DNA from: a virus
IMG/VR virus record: IMGVR_UViG_3300043470_000280
Coordinates: 1 to 49,148 of that record
Strand: one strand, 5' to 3'
DNA: 49,148 nucleotides
Shown here: positions 14,701 to 24,029 of the stretch, in pieces
Numbering within the stretch: the first letter of the stretch is position 1
How the letters are laid out: each line of letters begins with the position of its first letter
Notes under the pieces: generated by a model
Seen by the model: the letters and a program-made list of their open reading frames with translations, nothing else
Database searches by the model: none
What the model was told of the DNA's origin: nothing
Made by a program: the position numbers and the translations under genes

Positions 14701-17700
14701 AGGCTAGAGAAGTCCTCAAGCGCTTGCAGGGGAATGTTTCTTGCGTCTATAGCGAACAGCTTGGATAGTATTGGGTACGCCTCCTTGGCGCCGCCAATCT
14801 TAGACTTTATGTTCTTGAGCGCTATCTTTCTCTTTGCGTTTGAGTTATAAATCTTCTCGGCTAGCTCAGCGTTGTTGTACACCTTCTCGATGTACTTCAC
14901 AAGTTTGTCAACAGCATTTTCGTTGTTGAGGTTCACACTCATGACTCTGTTAATCATAGCGGCCGCCTGTCTTGTATTTATTTTACCAGACTTCACCAGT
15001 GATTTTAACGCATCTCGTAGCGCCTCACGCTTCTCCTTAAGGTCCTTCAGGGCAGCCTTAGCTCCTATGTTCTGGTCTTTGATAGTCTGAAGCACTAACT
15101 TCATTGAGTCTACGGTAACAAGATCCTTAGCACCTTTGGTTACCTTCTCCGCAGTAGGTGCTTGTCTCTCAGAGAACCCTAAATCCTTTCTAAGCTCACG
15201 TACAGCAGTCTCACGCTCGGTGTCGGATGCGTTCTCATACCACAACGACTCCTGAAGGTAGTTCATAGCGTCATTGTACTTACGCTCCCTAACCTTCTTA
15301 GGGTCAGCGTCTTTACCAGCCCTCTTCTCTACCTTTTCGGTTATTCCCTTTATGTTCTCCTTAACTCGGTTGTATTCATCCGAGCGCATCGCATTGTACT
15401 GGTCGATATACGCCTTAGCCTCAGCCTCAGTATATCCAGCCTTAACCATATCCGCAACAACCTCAGCCTCAGACATTCCAGAGGCTAACGCCTTCTCAAT
15501 CTTTTTGGTTACTGTTGGGCGTTGTTTTTTATTTTTATTGAAGAATATAATTTGATCTTCCCTTGAAACATCTTCAGTTTCTTGTAATGTAACCTGCCTC
15601 CTTTCTTCTGGAGTCATTTTCATACGCCTTTCTACATTCCTAGCCTCAACTTCTCCATATAATTTATTATACAGTTCAAGGGCGTTTTTATCTATATTCT
15701 TGTAGTCTTCTTCGCTGTAAAAAGTATTTAATACAAAATCTTTTAGTAACTTTTCTTTTTTAGTCACTTTTAATTTCTCAACATCTTCTTTAGATGCTTC
15801 TTCAAGATTTTTATTGAGCTTTTTTTCTATAGAAGTTATTGCTAACAATTTTACAGAGTTTAGATCACCTCCCTCGGAAAACCCTTCAAAATCTTGTATA
15901 GCGTGCTGAACTTCATGAGCTATTGTAGATTCAAAAAACTCCTTATAAGACCTTAAATCAGGCGATGGTTTTATAGCTATAGTTTTTACACCGTTGTCTA
16001 CAAAGTAAGCCGCTTGAGTTCCTTTCCCTAAAACATCTTGGAATCCCTTTTTATATGAGTTCGATATAACTAAAGAAACATTTTTTAAGAATGGATACGC
16101 GTTAAAAATTTCATTCCCCGAAACCACTTCAGATAGCTTATATTGCTCAAGACCGCCTGTCAATGCACTCTTAATCAAGTCTTTAAAAGATACCTGAACG
16201 TATTTGTTTTTGTTTACTAATTCGTTTAACTTAAAATCAGGGACTTCATATCTCCATTTTTTATCAGCACCTCTCTCCCATCCAGTCGCAAGACGTATGG
16301 TTTTAGCAGATTTTTTAGCTGACTCCATCTGTCTTGCTATAGTTAGATTATCTCTAACTTGTTGAGACAGCTTGGCATTCTCACCTACAATCTGTTTCTT
16401 TATCTGTTTTTTAGGCTTGAAGTCTGGAGCTTTATTTTCGGTCCACGTCCACTCAGGCATTAAACCTGTTTTTTGTTCCGCAAAAACAGTGTCCTCGACC
16501 ATAGCTGTTCGATTTTTCTCTCCAAAAGGACCGTAATTCAACCATGAATTTTGACCTCTAGTCTCTGTTGTTATCGCTGCTACAGCGGGTCCAGTAAACA
16601 GTCTAACGTGTGCTTGCCAAGCGTTCTCTTCTCCTCTAGCTCTGAAGCCTGCTCCTTCCAGCCCATGGCCAAACGCATCGTGCACAGCTCTAAATAAGTC
16701 GTTAGCTGTAACAGGTTTATCCACACCGTTCTGATCTTTCCATACCAGCCCCGTATCCTCTAACATCGGGTTTGACTTTAAGTCCGAGTCTGTGATGCCC
16801 TCGGTACCATACCCATCATACGTGCCGTAAACAGCCATTTTCTTGTTGGCTCTAAGGTCTCTCATCGCTGATGACGGATTCCCATTGTAAGGGTCTGTCT
16901 CTGAGTCGAAAAATGTAAACTCGTACCCAGCATCAACAAGCGCATCGTATTGAGCTTTTGTTTGTCTTATTAAGTCTGAATACGCCTCCTTCACCTTTGG
17001 GTTGTTAGGGTCGTGCTTCATCTCTTCATAAGCATCAGCTATTCTCTTTGAGAAAGCCTCATCCACCTTTACATACTCACCCTGTCTTACGAACGGTACG
17101 TTATTATCCTCAGCGTATTTTTTAGCTACCGAAACAAGGTTAGGATCAGGGCCAGTCGCGCCTTCGGTTCTTGGAGCGCCTTCTAAAGGCGTTAACTCCT
17201 CTTCGTTAAGTACCTGGGCCTTTGTTTGTTTTTTAGGAACTGTAGCGTCTGCTTTTTTAGATTTTCCATCCACCTCAAAAACATCCTCAGTCGTAACCGC
17301 TTCTCCAGTTGTTATTTTGGCTGACAATACGTTCAACAAGTCAAGCACCTCATCGGTCTTGAATGGACGTAGTCCAAGTAATTCAGCTAGCTTATTTAAG
17401 AATCGCTCGACAAGCGAACGCTCCTTCTTGTTTAACTGAGCGTATCCAGCGGCCATCTGAGCGAACAACTCCGTTAGCTTCTCCTCGTTCTTAACGTTCT
17501 CGTCATAGTTGGCGATGAAATTTTCAAGATCCTCCTTCAGCTTTTGGTCTGACTTAATCTCCTTAGCAATAGCCTTAAGCATCGCCTTAGCGTTCTTGTT
17601 TATGTTCTCATCGGAGCCAAACATCTTGAACAACACGGCATGGAACGTCTCGTGAGCAACAGTATTATCCTCCGCTGCTCTTCTGTTTATGTGTATCGTA

Positions 17701-18833
17701 TTAGTAGCTGCGTCAAAGAACCCAGCAGATTCCTGCCCTTCCTCGTCTTGAGCTAACGCGTTGTAGTTGTCATACGAGTCGTGGATCACAAAGTTCAGTT
17801 CTGGATACAGCTTAGCCATAGCCTTCTTAGCATTGTCCACCTGTTCTTGTAGGTCTTCAACCTCGAAGAAAGACAGTCCCTTATCAGGCGCTGTCTTCTT
17901 CTCAGAACGTCTCTTATCCTCCTCAGACTTAAGTATCTCTTGATATCTCTGCTTAATATCGTCAGACAGGTCGGAGTTCATTATAAGATCCGTAATCTCT
18001 TCCTGAGTCTTTTTAGGATACTGCTCCTCAAGGCCATACAGTTCATCGTATCTATTTTCCTTGTTTCTCAGCTTGTAAATCTCGTTGTATAGCTTCTTGA
18101 ACCTTGACTCCTTGGTTTCAGGAATAACCGCCTCAAATCCTTTCTGCTTGTTTGTCGTGTACTTCTTGTCGAAGCCCTTGACTACTCGGTCCCCTTCCTT
18201 AAGGCTAACGTCCGACGGAGCCATTGCCTCAGTGGTTTGAGCCCTTGTTCGCCCATCCCATTCAGCGACCACCATCTTATACCCTCTCTCCCCTGCTATC
18301 TTTGTCACGTAGGCTAACTGATTGTTTGCATCGAACGCCATGTTAGGAAACTCAGACTTGAATCGCTCTCTCGCCTCGTCTATCAAGTTGTCAGGGTCTT
18401 CATTAAAGTCATACACCTCGTCTGGCGCTACCGTAACAGCATACTGAGCGTCTCCGTCCACCATTCTCTCTGAGTCTGTTGGCGTTGTATAGTACATGGC
18501 CACGCCTCCGACACGGCCTATAGCGGCTGCCTCGTTAGCGGGGGTTCTGCCTGACTGACCAGTCCCAGGCTTTATCTGTTCAAACCCCTTGTCTCCACGA
18601 TGGAAGAACACGAAGTTTCCTTCATCGTCTGTGGTGAGGTTCGCGAAGTTTGAGGACGTCTCAGGAGCTATTCCTTTACGGGTCGTATCAAGCAAAGAAC
18701 TCGGAACTTGTGCTCCGAGGTCCTTTAGTTTTAGCTCTCCTGATTTTGACATCCTTGAAAACCCACCATCCTTTAGCATTGCGCCAAATTCTTCGTAGGT
18801 GTATTTTTTCCCTTTATATTCTATACAAGGCAT
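11742..18833 (-). CDS. Giant polyvalent virion-associated protein with two HExxH metalloprotease-like domains
   Basis: 2363 residues, the largest gene. The N-terminal ~200 residues (FFHRGDKGFEQIKPG…GGVAMYYTT…VYDF) look like the compact toxin/ADP-ribosyltransferase-like domains of polyvalent phage proteins (low certainty). A first metalloprotease-like motif HETFH is at 394-398. A second domain near 715-760 carries HDAFGHG…RARGEENAW…TETRGQNSWLNYG. A further HEVQH with IQDFEGFSEGG is near 970, with GEVEARN downstream, as in large polyvalent protein-associated domains. The long C-terminal half is helical. Such proteins are thought to be packaged and ejected with the DNA to protect or establish it in the cell. 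A more AT-rich patch at about 15530-16600 covers the second HExxH part. It is the last gene of the late block. Confidence 0.7.
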   Translation of the reverse strand: MPCIEYKGKKYTYEEFGAMLKDGGFSRMSKSGELKLKDLGAQVPSSLLDTTRKGIAPETSSNFANLTTDDEGNFVFFHRGDKGFEQIKPGTGQSGRTPANEAAAIGRVGGVAMYYTTPTDSERMVDGDAQYAVTVAPDEVYDFNEDPDNLIDEARERFKSEFPNMAFDANNQLAYVTKIAGERGYKMVVAEWDGRTRAQTTEAMAPSDVSLKEGDRVVKGFDKKYTTNKQKGFEAVIPETKESRFKKLYNEIYKLRNKENRYDELYGLEEQYPKKTQEEITDLIMNSDLSDDIKQRYQEILKSEEDKRRSEKKTAPDKGLSFFEVEDLQEQVDNAKKAMAKLYPELNFVIHDSYDNYNALAQDEEGQESAGFFDAATNTIHINRRAAEDNTVAHETFHAVLFKMFGSDENINKNAKAMLKAIAKEIKSDQKLKEDLENFIANYDENVKNEEKLTELFAQMAAGYAQLNKKERSLVERFLNKLAELLGLRPFKTDEVLDLLNVLSAKITTGEAVTTEDVFEVDGKSKKADATVPKKQTKAQVLNEEELTPLEGAPRTEGATGPDPNLVSVAKKYAEDNNVPFVRQGEYVKVDEAFSKRIADAYEEMKHDPNNPKVKEAYSDLIRQTKAQYDALVDAGYEFTFFDSETDPYNGNPSSAMRDLRANKKMAVYGTYDGYGTEGITDSDLKSNPMLEDTGLVWKDQNGVDKPVTANDLFRAVHDAFGHGLEGAGFRARGEENAWQAHVRLFTGPAVAAITTETRGQNSWLNYGPFGEKNRTAMVEDTVFAEQKTGLMPEWTWTENKAPDFKPKKQIKKQIVGENAKLSQQVRDNLTIARQMESAKKSAKTIRLATGWERGADKKWRYEVPDFKLNELVNKNKYVQVSFKDLIKSALTGGLEQYKLSEVVSGNEIFNAYPFLKNVSLVISNSYKKGFQDVLGKGTQAAYFVDNGVKTIAIKPSPDLRSYKEFFESTIAHEVQHAIQDFEGFSEGGDLNSVKLLAITSIEKKLNKNLEEASKEDVEKLKVTKKEKLLKDFVLNTFYSEEDYKNIDKNALELYNKLYGEVEARNVERRMKMTPEERRQVTLQETEDVSREDQIIFFNKNKKQRPTVTKKIEKALASGMSEAEVVADMVKAGYTEAEAKAYIDQYNAMRSDEYNRVKENIKGITEKVEKRAGKDADPKKVRERKYNDAMNYLQESLWYENASDTERETAVRELRKDLGFSERQAPTAEKVTKGAKDLVTVDSMKLVLQTIKDQNIGAKAALKDLKEKREALRDALKSLVKSGKINTRQAAAMINRVMSVNLNNENAVDKLVKYIEKVYNNAELAEKIYNSNAKRKIALKNIKSKIGGAKEAYPILSKLFAIDARNIPLQALEDFSSLVQQFGERKSVLTTEKIATAIQKAQSVLDKVDEDMSRANELSMIFEAFPDAEKKRDANGDILFDKTIEEMKRQGYIDEATAKEMDEYRSDIYRKERATKEEDAQERKDLIAQISSARIVTSSRLSDPNERAYARELIQMARSKSLLKKLSTNTLRNLNAVMGNIDSGYFPNYGVKVYQAMMIEQKAPLVEDVIKNTSTRLISNAYNSAKSALLNVAGGARTAIGETLRQNMSFDIDFMLGDNKGRRIYESIMEPLAKAYSSYETATTELTEKLEKAVALIEGPILKRSPNEVTKVKFKMMAYLLQKEYESNAGAKGVAPAIDFIKQTIKEIKGKTTMYSQQDADILKSIADEYSVDGQISADAIFNSLSDREKRALAILEDVNKSMTDIAIFTSGVIRGKRSVMFNNYVPHKVLSGVMSKKEELESVKEAYKKINAIGTKAGSLEERMPGAKAIVFDPFTTSLSSANDVLLEYHMAVPMQTTKRILEKVKKDVIEDENSKDVNIDAINAVMAVREEVAQFVFGTAKSTKDDLFSKADKLIMSNSYRALLAGIPKFANELMSNISYVLPQPKNWLTGLKYTFEHADEVMGVELRDIMTLVNSTVTEKVTGRKNVGMISDVGFMGSSNVSHAGKSQGAFKNALETLARNTERPVREIVALIGDKMMSTPDMLVSRPIWVGAMANEFKRQTGVSIDFSRMYDERYRNKYKSAIEAARRVADEEVKMAGSTQNPFDKAAKMSVDTDQSAAKVLAKRMNNFLTNFQMFEFSTARAALYSLVTDGRMSKKKAAAVLAGIELRLIMYSLLGSTITAAFYGLAGYEKDDEEEELTWDKLIRSMTSAQIALLVGRNFGNLTKMGQNYAIEELNKENGQMLRDGEEYNPYKHSVVFNKISEKDIEKKGPVRMASVNLSGPYQNIVETAWKVDDISKNEAKTPRSMSQAKKKAREAVKLEPVLDEVLINTASQAGYLPLARDFRPILKGQYKKKGED

Positions 18834-18834
18834 A

Positions 18835-19329
18835 CTAGAAAAGTTTTTCTTCTAAAAGTAATAGCTCGAACTTAGTCATCTCCGTTCCTTCAATCATATT
18901 GAGCATATCGCTGTAAGCGAACACTGCATCCGTCTGATTCTTGCGATACTGCTGAAGGAAGTCGAACGTACATATCTCGCCCATCTTAAACATCTTCATA
19001 GAGGTGTCTTCGTACAGCTCGTAAAGCTCATACTCAGTCTTGTAGGCCGTCTCTATAGTATCCACTAGGGTAGAGAACTCAATCTTAGGAGTCTTTATTA
19101 CGGGCAAGTCTACCGTGATGTTCCAGTCAGTCAGGTAGTCTATTATGCCACGGGCATGCCCCAACTCCTCGTCGCTCTCTGCCTTGAAGTACGTGGCCGC
19201 CTTCATAAAGCCAACGCCTCTGCACCAGTTGCTGATTGACTGATACAGATAGTGGTGATTGTACTCGTTTACTAATCGCTGCGTCAATAAAGACACTGCC
19301 TGGTCGCTAAGTTTTTTAGGTTTTATCAT
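18835..19329 (-). CDS. Ferritin (non-haem iron storage / ferroxidase)
   Basis: 164 residues that align over their length with bacterial ferritin FtnA from memory: NEYNHHYLYQSISNWC near the start, then FMKAATYFKAESDEELGHARGIIDYLTDW. The expected ferroxidase ligands are present: E22, Y29, E54/E55, H58, E99 and Q132. The third-site residues of FtnA are partly lost (N131, A135). Ferritins oxidise Fe(II) and store iron in a 24-mer shell. The gene lies between two giant virion proteins with gaps of one base on each side, so it is co-expressed with late genes. It may act in infected cells or be packaged; the sequence cannot decide. A phage-encoded ferritin is unusual. Confidence 0.8.
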   Translation of the reverse strand: MIKPKKLSDQAVSLLTQRLVNEYNHHYLYQSISNWCRGVGFMKAATYFKAESDEELGHARGIIDYLTDWNITVDLPVIKTPKIEFSTLVDTIETAYKTEYELYELYEDTSMKMFKMGEICTFDFLQQYRKNQTDAVFAYSDMLNMIEGTEMTKFELLLLEEKLF

Positions 19330-19330
19330 C

Positions 19331-22300
19331 TTAACACTCTACTACTTTGGCACCATCGATGCCTTTGATTATACTTTCTATATTGTTGTGGATAAACGCC
19401 ACGTCTGGGTTCTGATTAGAGAACTCCTGCATCTCAGACTTGTTTGTTATGTCTGATATTTTCTGAAACAAAGATACTGAATTTTCTGCTTCGGTCTGTT
19501 TTAATGACTCATCTATATTCTCCTCGGCAGACTTGTTTGATTCGATATATTCCTTTACTTTTTTTACCGATTCGTTTATTAATTCCTTCCCCTTTAAATC
19601 AGTATTATTCATAACATCCTCCAATATAGACTGTATATCTTTAGACGTAGAATTATTACCCTGCGGAATAACAAATTCAAACGTATTTGTGGCGGATCTA
19701 CCAAAATTGTCGGTAGAAGGAGTTAGTATCGTGATGGATTTATCTCCATTGGTCAGTACGTCGTCTTTCGATATCACAGATTTAAATTGGTTGAGCAATA
19801 CCTGCTGCTCTTTAGGCAAAAACCCTCTACCATCCCCTGGGGTTTTTATCTCCTCCTTGTTTATACCTTCTGAGTATTGCAACCCAAAGCCGTTTACAGC
19901 ACCGTGAACAATTATAACTGGCTCTGTTGTTTTTTTTGCTTCTTGCGTAGCTTGCTCGGCAATGACCTTCTCTGTCTTTGCTTTATCTTGAGCGGCGACT
20001 GCTTTAGCGTTTTTAAGCTGCTGTATTGTTTCTGAAGAAGGGTCGTACTCTCCAGACAGAATCTTAATACGCTCGTCCTCTATCTTTGCAAACTCTGACT
20101 TTAATTCTTTTAAAACAATCTTTTTATCAGCAGACTCAATAGTCTTGTCTTTTATTACAGAGCTTGCCGTTGCCTTTAATTCTGCTTGTTTCTTGTCTAT
20201 CGAGACAATAACCTCTCTTTGTTCAATAGGCATACTTTCCATTTGTGAAAGCACCTTGTCTACAATAGATTCAGACTGACTATTTATTTTATCCGCAGAA
20301 AACTTTAAAGCCTTTTTAGCGGACTCGCTAATGTTAGGGTCATTTAACTGCTTCTCAATCTCTATTAGTTTTGAAGCATTATTTTTTAAAACTTCAGTAT
20401 ACTCTGGTTTTGAAAAAGGTTTTGAAACAGCTCCAAAAACGTGAGGAGCCCCTTGCAACATTAATGAAAACATCGCTGTGTCTTTTATAACATCCTCAAT
20501 ATTATCAAAAACACTAACATCCTCTTTTCCAAGTATATACTTGTCAAATGAGTTTTGAGCAGTATTTGTGAATATCTCAGCCGCTTCTTCTTTTAAAATG
20601 TCCTTAGCATTATCAAATCCAGTTTCTATAAATCTTTTTGTATATGACTCAGTAAGACTTCTTCTAGCAATGTCATCAGCCTTTAAAGCGCTAAGAGCCC
20701 TTGAAGCCTTTCTTATCATATTCAAACTATTCATCTCAGGAATAGCTTCGGCAGCACCATACAACATTGGAACAAAAATCATCTGAGCCTTAGAATATTT
20801 TTGCTCTCCTGACTCAATCTCAGACCTCATCTCTATTCTTTTTTGACCTGCCGAAGTCACGCCTAGAACAGGAAGGGAAGCGGTACCTGTTAACGTCATT
20901 AATACAAGGTTTGGAGCTTGATTAGCTAAAAGATCTGATGCGTAATCAACAAAATCAGACGCACTTTCAACACTCTCTAAAGGCACTCTGTACAGACCTC
21001 TTAATTCGTCTGACTTTTGTTTTATTTCAGACGCTATCTTTTCCGAAGCTGTATTTACAACTCCATATTCAGGGGAGAATGACCCAGAAAATTCAACAGC
21101 ACCAGCCAACATGTCCATGACAGTTGACGTGTACTTTGCATTGAATCCTTCTACACCATCATAATTTCTTTTAAGTAAATTAACCTCATCCTCTAAAGTA
21201 CCTATCTTCTCTTGATCGCCATATACTGAAGCCTCTAATTTTTTTATGTCATCTATTTTTATTTTTGCTTTATTTCTTATAGAGTTGGCTTCGTTGCTGT
21301 TCTCTCCATATTTAGCTACAGCTTCTTTTAAGTCATCAAGATCTAACTCTATGCTTTTTTGAAGTATTTTTATTTTTGAAACCTTTTCTTTTGCTGACTC
21401 GTCTATAGATGATAATTCCAATATCTTGTCTAGCTCTAGTGATTTTTTTTGATCTTCAGGCAATGAAGCTATATATTGACTGGTTGCTGATTGACGTATT
21501 TTATCAGCTCTTTCGTCTACCGCTAATTTATAAGCCTTTTCTTTAACCTGTTCGTCAGATAGTTTGGAGTTTTTAGGATCTGACTTTACTTCCCTTATCT
21601 TTTTGTCTAGTATTGTTTTGTCAGCCTTTAGAAGCTCTCTTGTCTTCTTACCTTCTTCTCCGAAAGCACTAGATATTGCCTCTCCGACAGGGCTTTCTAA
21701 GTAAGCATTCCAAGCTCCCTTTGCTGTTTGCTTAATCGTATTCCAAACGCCTTCTCCCTTGGTTTCTGAATCCACTTGCTTTTTAGCTTCATCCACGTAG
21801 GAATCCTTGTCATCCACATAATCAAACTCTTGATTAGTAATGATGTCTAGTTCTTTTGATTTCGACCTTACTTGTTTTAATCTCTCTTGATCCTTCTTGG
21901 TCAACGAAGGTCTTGAAAATATTTTAGACCCTTCTTCTGTGTATTCCTTTGATTTTGAACTAGCCAAAAACTTTCTTAACTTGTTAGCCTCCTCCCTTTC
22001 AGTATCAGAAAAGAACGGGTCTAAGTCAATCTCTATAGACTCACCTGCGCTATTTCTTACAATCATAGCGTCTCCAATACCAGTCTCTTCAAAGGTAAAT
22101 CCCTGGCCTTTAAATTCTTTTGAAAGAAGAGCTACAGCCTCTTCTTCTTCTAAGTCAGTAATCTTTTGAGTTACATTCTTTATTTTAGCTATAATGTCTC
22201 CACCTAAACCATCCGAAGCCTTCTGACCTCGACGTTTTTCGGTACCCGACAAAGGTTTTGTACGACCCGTCTGAGTACTCGAAGCCTCTGGACTTGGTTG

Positions 22301-22516
22301 TCCAGTACCATCTGAAGAGTCTTTTTTTTTTACAGGAGAAGAAACTAACGATGTAAAATCATTAAATTCTCCTAAAGTTTTTTTACCTATGCTGTTATAA
22401 AAGTCTTTCTGGTAGGATTTGTCTGTAGTTATAAGGAATTTAAAGTCTTCGAAAGAACCGAACTTAGCTTTTCCTCCTAATTGACTGTATAAATCTTGAA
22501 TATATTTTTCGTCCAT
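19331..22516 (-). CDS. Large internal virion protein (candidate ejection protein)
   Basis: 1061 residues. The N-terminus contains two related ~20-residue units (LGGKAKFGSFEDFKFLI and IGKKTLGEFNDFTSLV), then a low-complexity linker rich in Ser, Thr and Gly. Long charged helical and coiled-coil regions follow (residues about 180-470 and 720-880). A hydrophobic stretch near 530-550 (LVLMTLTGTASLPVLGVTSA) could insert in membrane. The architecture and position resemble podovirus internal/ejection proteins. No enzymatic motif is seen. The whole gene is more AT-rich than the capsid and terminase genes, suggesting separate origin. Confidence 0.55.
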   Translation of the reverse strand: MDEKYIQDLYSQLGGKAKFGSFEDFKFLITTDKSYQKDFYNSIGKKTLGEFNDFTSLVSSPVKKKDSSDGTGQPSPEASSTQTGRTKPLSGTEKRRGQKASDGLGGDIIAKIKNVTQKITDLEEEEAVALLSKEFKGQGFTFEETGIGDAMIVRNSAGESIEIDLDPFFSDTEREEANKLRKFLASSKSKEYTEEGSKIFSRPSLTKKDQERLKQVRSKSKELDIITNQEFDYVDDKDSYVDEAKKQVDSETKGEGVWNTIKQTAKGAWNAYLESPVGEAISSAFGEEGKKTRELLKADKTILDKKIREVKSDPKNSKLSDEQVKEKAYKLAVDERADKIRQSATSQYIASLPEDQKKSLELDKILELSSIDESAKEKVSKIKILQKSIELDLDDLKEAVAKYGENSNEANSIRNKAKIKIDDIKKLEASVYGDQEKIGTLEDEVNLLKRNYDGVEGFNAKYTSTVMDMLAGAVEFSGSFSPEYGVVNTASEKIASEIKQKSDELRGLYRVPLESVESASDFVDYASDLLANQAPNLVLMTLTGTASLPVLGVTSAGQKRIEMRSEIESGEQKYSKAQMIFVPMLYGAAEAIPEMNSLNMIRKASRALSALKADDIARRSLTESYTKRFIETGFDNAKDILKEEAAEIFTNTAQNSFDKYILGKEDVSVFDNIEDVIKDTAMFSLMLQGAPHVFGAVSKPFSKPEYTEVLKNNASKLIEIEKQLNDPNISESAKKALKFSADKINSQSESIVDKVLSQMESMPIEQREVIVSIDKKQAELKATASSVIKDKTIESADKKIVLKELKSEFAKIEDERIKILSGEYDPSSETIQQLKNAKAVAAQDKAKTEKVIAEQATQEAKKTTEPVIIVHGAVNGFGLQYSEGINKEEIKTPGDGRGFLPKEQQVLLNQFKSVISKDDVLTNGDKSITILTPSTDNFGRSATNTFEFVIPQGNNSTSKDIQSILEDVMNNTDLKGKELINESVKKVKEYIESNKSAEENIDESLKQTEAENSVSLFQKISDITNKSEMQEFSNQNPDVAFIHNNIESIIKGIDGAKVVEC

Positions 22517-22526
22517 TTTTTAAAAC

Positions 22527-24029
22527 TTATGGTTTTTTATCTCTTCTTTCACTAGCATTTAAACTCACTTTTGGGGAGGCATTGGCCTTCGTCTTCTTTG
22601 GGTACTCTTGTGTTAGTACGTCAATATTCGCTCCCTGATCCTCTAATATACCCTTAAGGCTTCCATACCTAGCTGCATCAACAACACTCCCTCTTGGACG
22701 GGTATACCCCTTCGGAGGTTCTTTTAAGAATACAACCCTAGACTGCTCTGTCTTGACAGAGGTTCCATCTGTAGTTGTTGCAGCCGATCCGCCAGCCCCT
22801 GGCATAAAACTTTCAGTGCCGCCAGACGCCTTTCCTCTTCTTGAAACTACACGAATGTACGGTATTCCATCTTCTGTCTTACCGAACGCCGTTATCTGCT
22901 CAGTAAACCCTGTTCCAGCCCTTTCAAGCGGATCCATAGTGACAGGGTACTGAATACCTTGCTTCCCTCCTTTAGTTACAAAAACAGGATCTTCTACCTT
23001 AAACACAGGCTCTTTCTCACCTTTTACTCCCGAAGAACCTCTTGCTGCCCTTTGAGGCGGAGCTGTTCTTTCTTCTTCTTTCTTTATTTGAACTATCAAA
23101 GCTCTTGATACCGCGTCAGCGGCAGCCTTCTCTTGCTCTGGGGTTAGCTTAGGCATATCGAATCCGTTGTTTGACTTCACCATCTTAACAGCCAATGGAT
23201 TCGTATCGTTCTGATTTTCAGTAAGATAGTAGCCTCCTTCAGCGTAATTTACGAGAACGTCTGCCGTTCTCCTTGGAGTTGAAAGAACGTAGTTGGCTAC
23301 CTCTTTCTTGAGGGTGTTAAATTCTGGCCTTTTTGTAGCGTCATCGATTGAATAGTAAGGGCTTGTAGCTGTTATAAATTCAGCAATCTTTTTGCCTGCG
23401 AAGTTATACACCTCATCTTGTACGTTAACCTTTTCTGCTAACTGATTCTGAAGGTTTCGTATTGTGTTAACATCCGTTATTGACCCAGGTATGATTTGAT
23501 TCTTCTCGTCTACAGCGGCCCAGCTCACAGTTCCTGAAGAAGGGTCTATGACCAAGGATTTGTTGTTAAGCATCTGCATATCAGCTATCTTCTTTGCCTG
23601 ATATATAGACTGAGCATCAGCCTTCCCTGAGTTTAATAGGTCTACGTATTTTTGGTTGGTAGCATTAAACTCCTTTGCCGCTATGGAGGACGTCTTGGTT
23701 CCGTTTAAAAGGTTTTGAGTTCTTAAGGCATATTCCTTACGAGACATCTTACCAGACGTAAGTTGCTTGTACCACTCCCCTTGCAAGCCCTTTGCGTTGT
23801 AAGCGTACTTGGTTACAATTCGGTTCATGTCCTGATCAGACCCGTAGGAAAGGTTAGATAACTCCTCTATATTTTTCTGAGTAATCTCCGCGTCCTCTTT
23901 ACGCTGACGCTCTCGCTCTAGCTCATTCTTCTCTAAACCCTCTGTAATCGATTTTGTAACCGCAGAGAAATCTATGATAGGATTGGCGTCTACCTTTGAA
24001 GCGTCTTGAAAGCCAAAAAATTCTGCCAT
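22527..24029 (-). CDS. Virion structural protein, unknown
   Basis: 500 residues. The N-terminal half is helical and charged (ELERERQRKEDAEITQKNIEE). The middle is a mixed region with many Asn and Tyr, and the C-terminal part carries Gly/Ser/Pro linkers (GGTESFMPGAGGSAATTTDG) and a basic tail. Its start touches the end of the next upstream gene (1-nt overlap at 24029). By position among internal virion genes it is probably a packaged or tail-hub component. I do not recognise a specific family. Confidence 0.55.
   Translation of the reverse strand: MAEFFGFQDASKVDANPIIDFSAVTKSITEGLEKNELERERQRKEDAEITQKNIEELSNLSYGSDQDMNRIVTKYAYNAKGLQGEWYKQLTSGKMSRKEYALRTQNLLNGTKTSSIAAKEFNATNQKYVDLLNSGKADAQSIYQAKKIADMQMLNNKSLVIDPSSGTVSWAAVDEKNQIIPGSITDVNTIRNLQNQLAEKVNVQDEVYNFAGKKIAEFITATSPYYSIDDATKRPEFNTLKKEVANYVLSTPRRTADVLVNYAEGGYYLTENQNDTNPLAVKMVKSNNGFDMPKLTPEQEKAAADAVSRALIVQIKKEEERTAPPQRAARGSSGVKGEKEPVFKVEDPVFVTKGGKQGIQYPVTMDPLERAGTGFTEQITAFGKTEDGIPYIRVVSRRGKASGGTESFMPGAGGSAATTTDGTSVKTEQSRVVFLKEPPKGYTRPRGSVVDAARYGSLKGILEDQGANIDVLTQEYPKKTKANASPKVSLNASERRDKKP

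Noticed and set aside
12283-15555. Several + strand frames of 70-173 codons opposite the giant gene
   Set aside because: They follow the codon pattern of the - strand gene, are Ser/Leu/Ile-rich and lack starts with spacing, so they are antisense shadows.
16717-19395. Two perfect DnaA-box nonamers (TTATCCACA at 16717-16725; TGTGGATAA at 19387-19395)
   Set aside because: Both are single copies within late structural coding sequence, far apart and with no AT-rich unwinding region, so they are not evidence for an origin.
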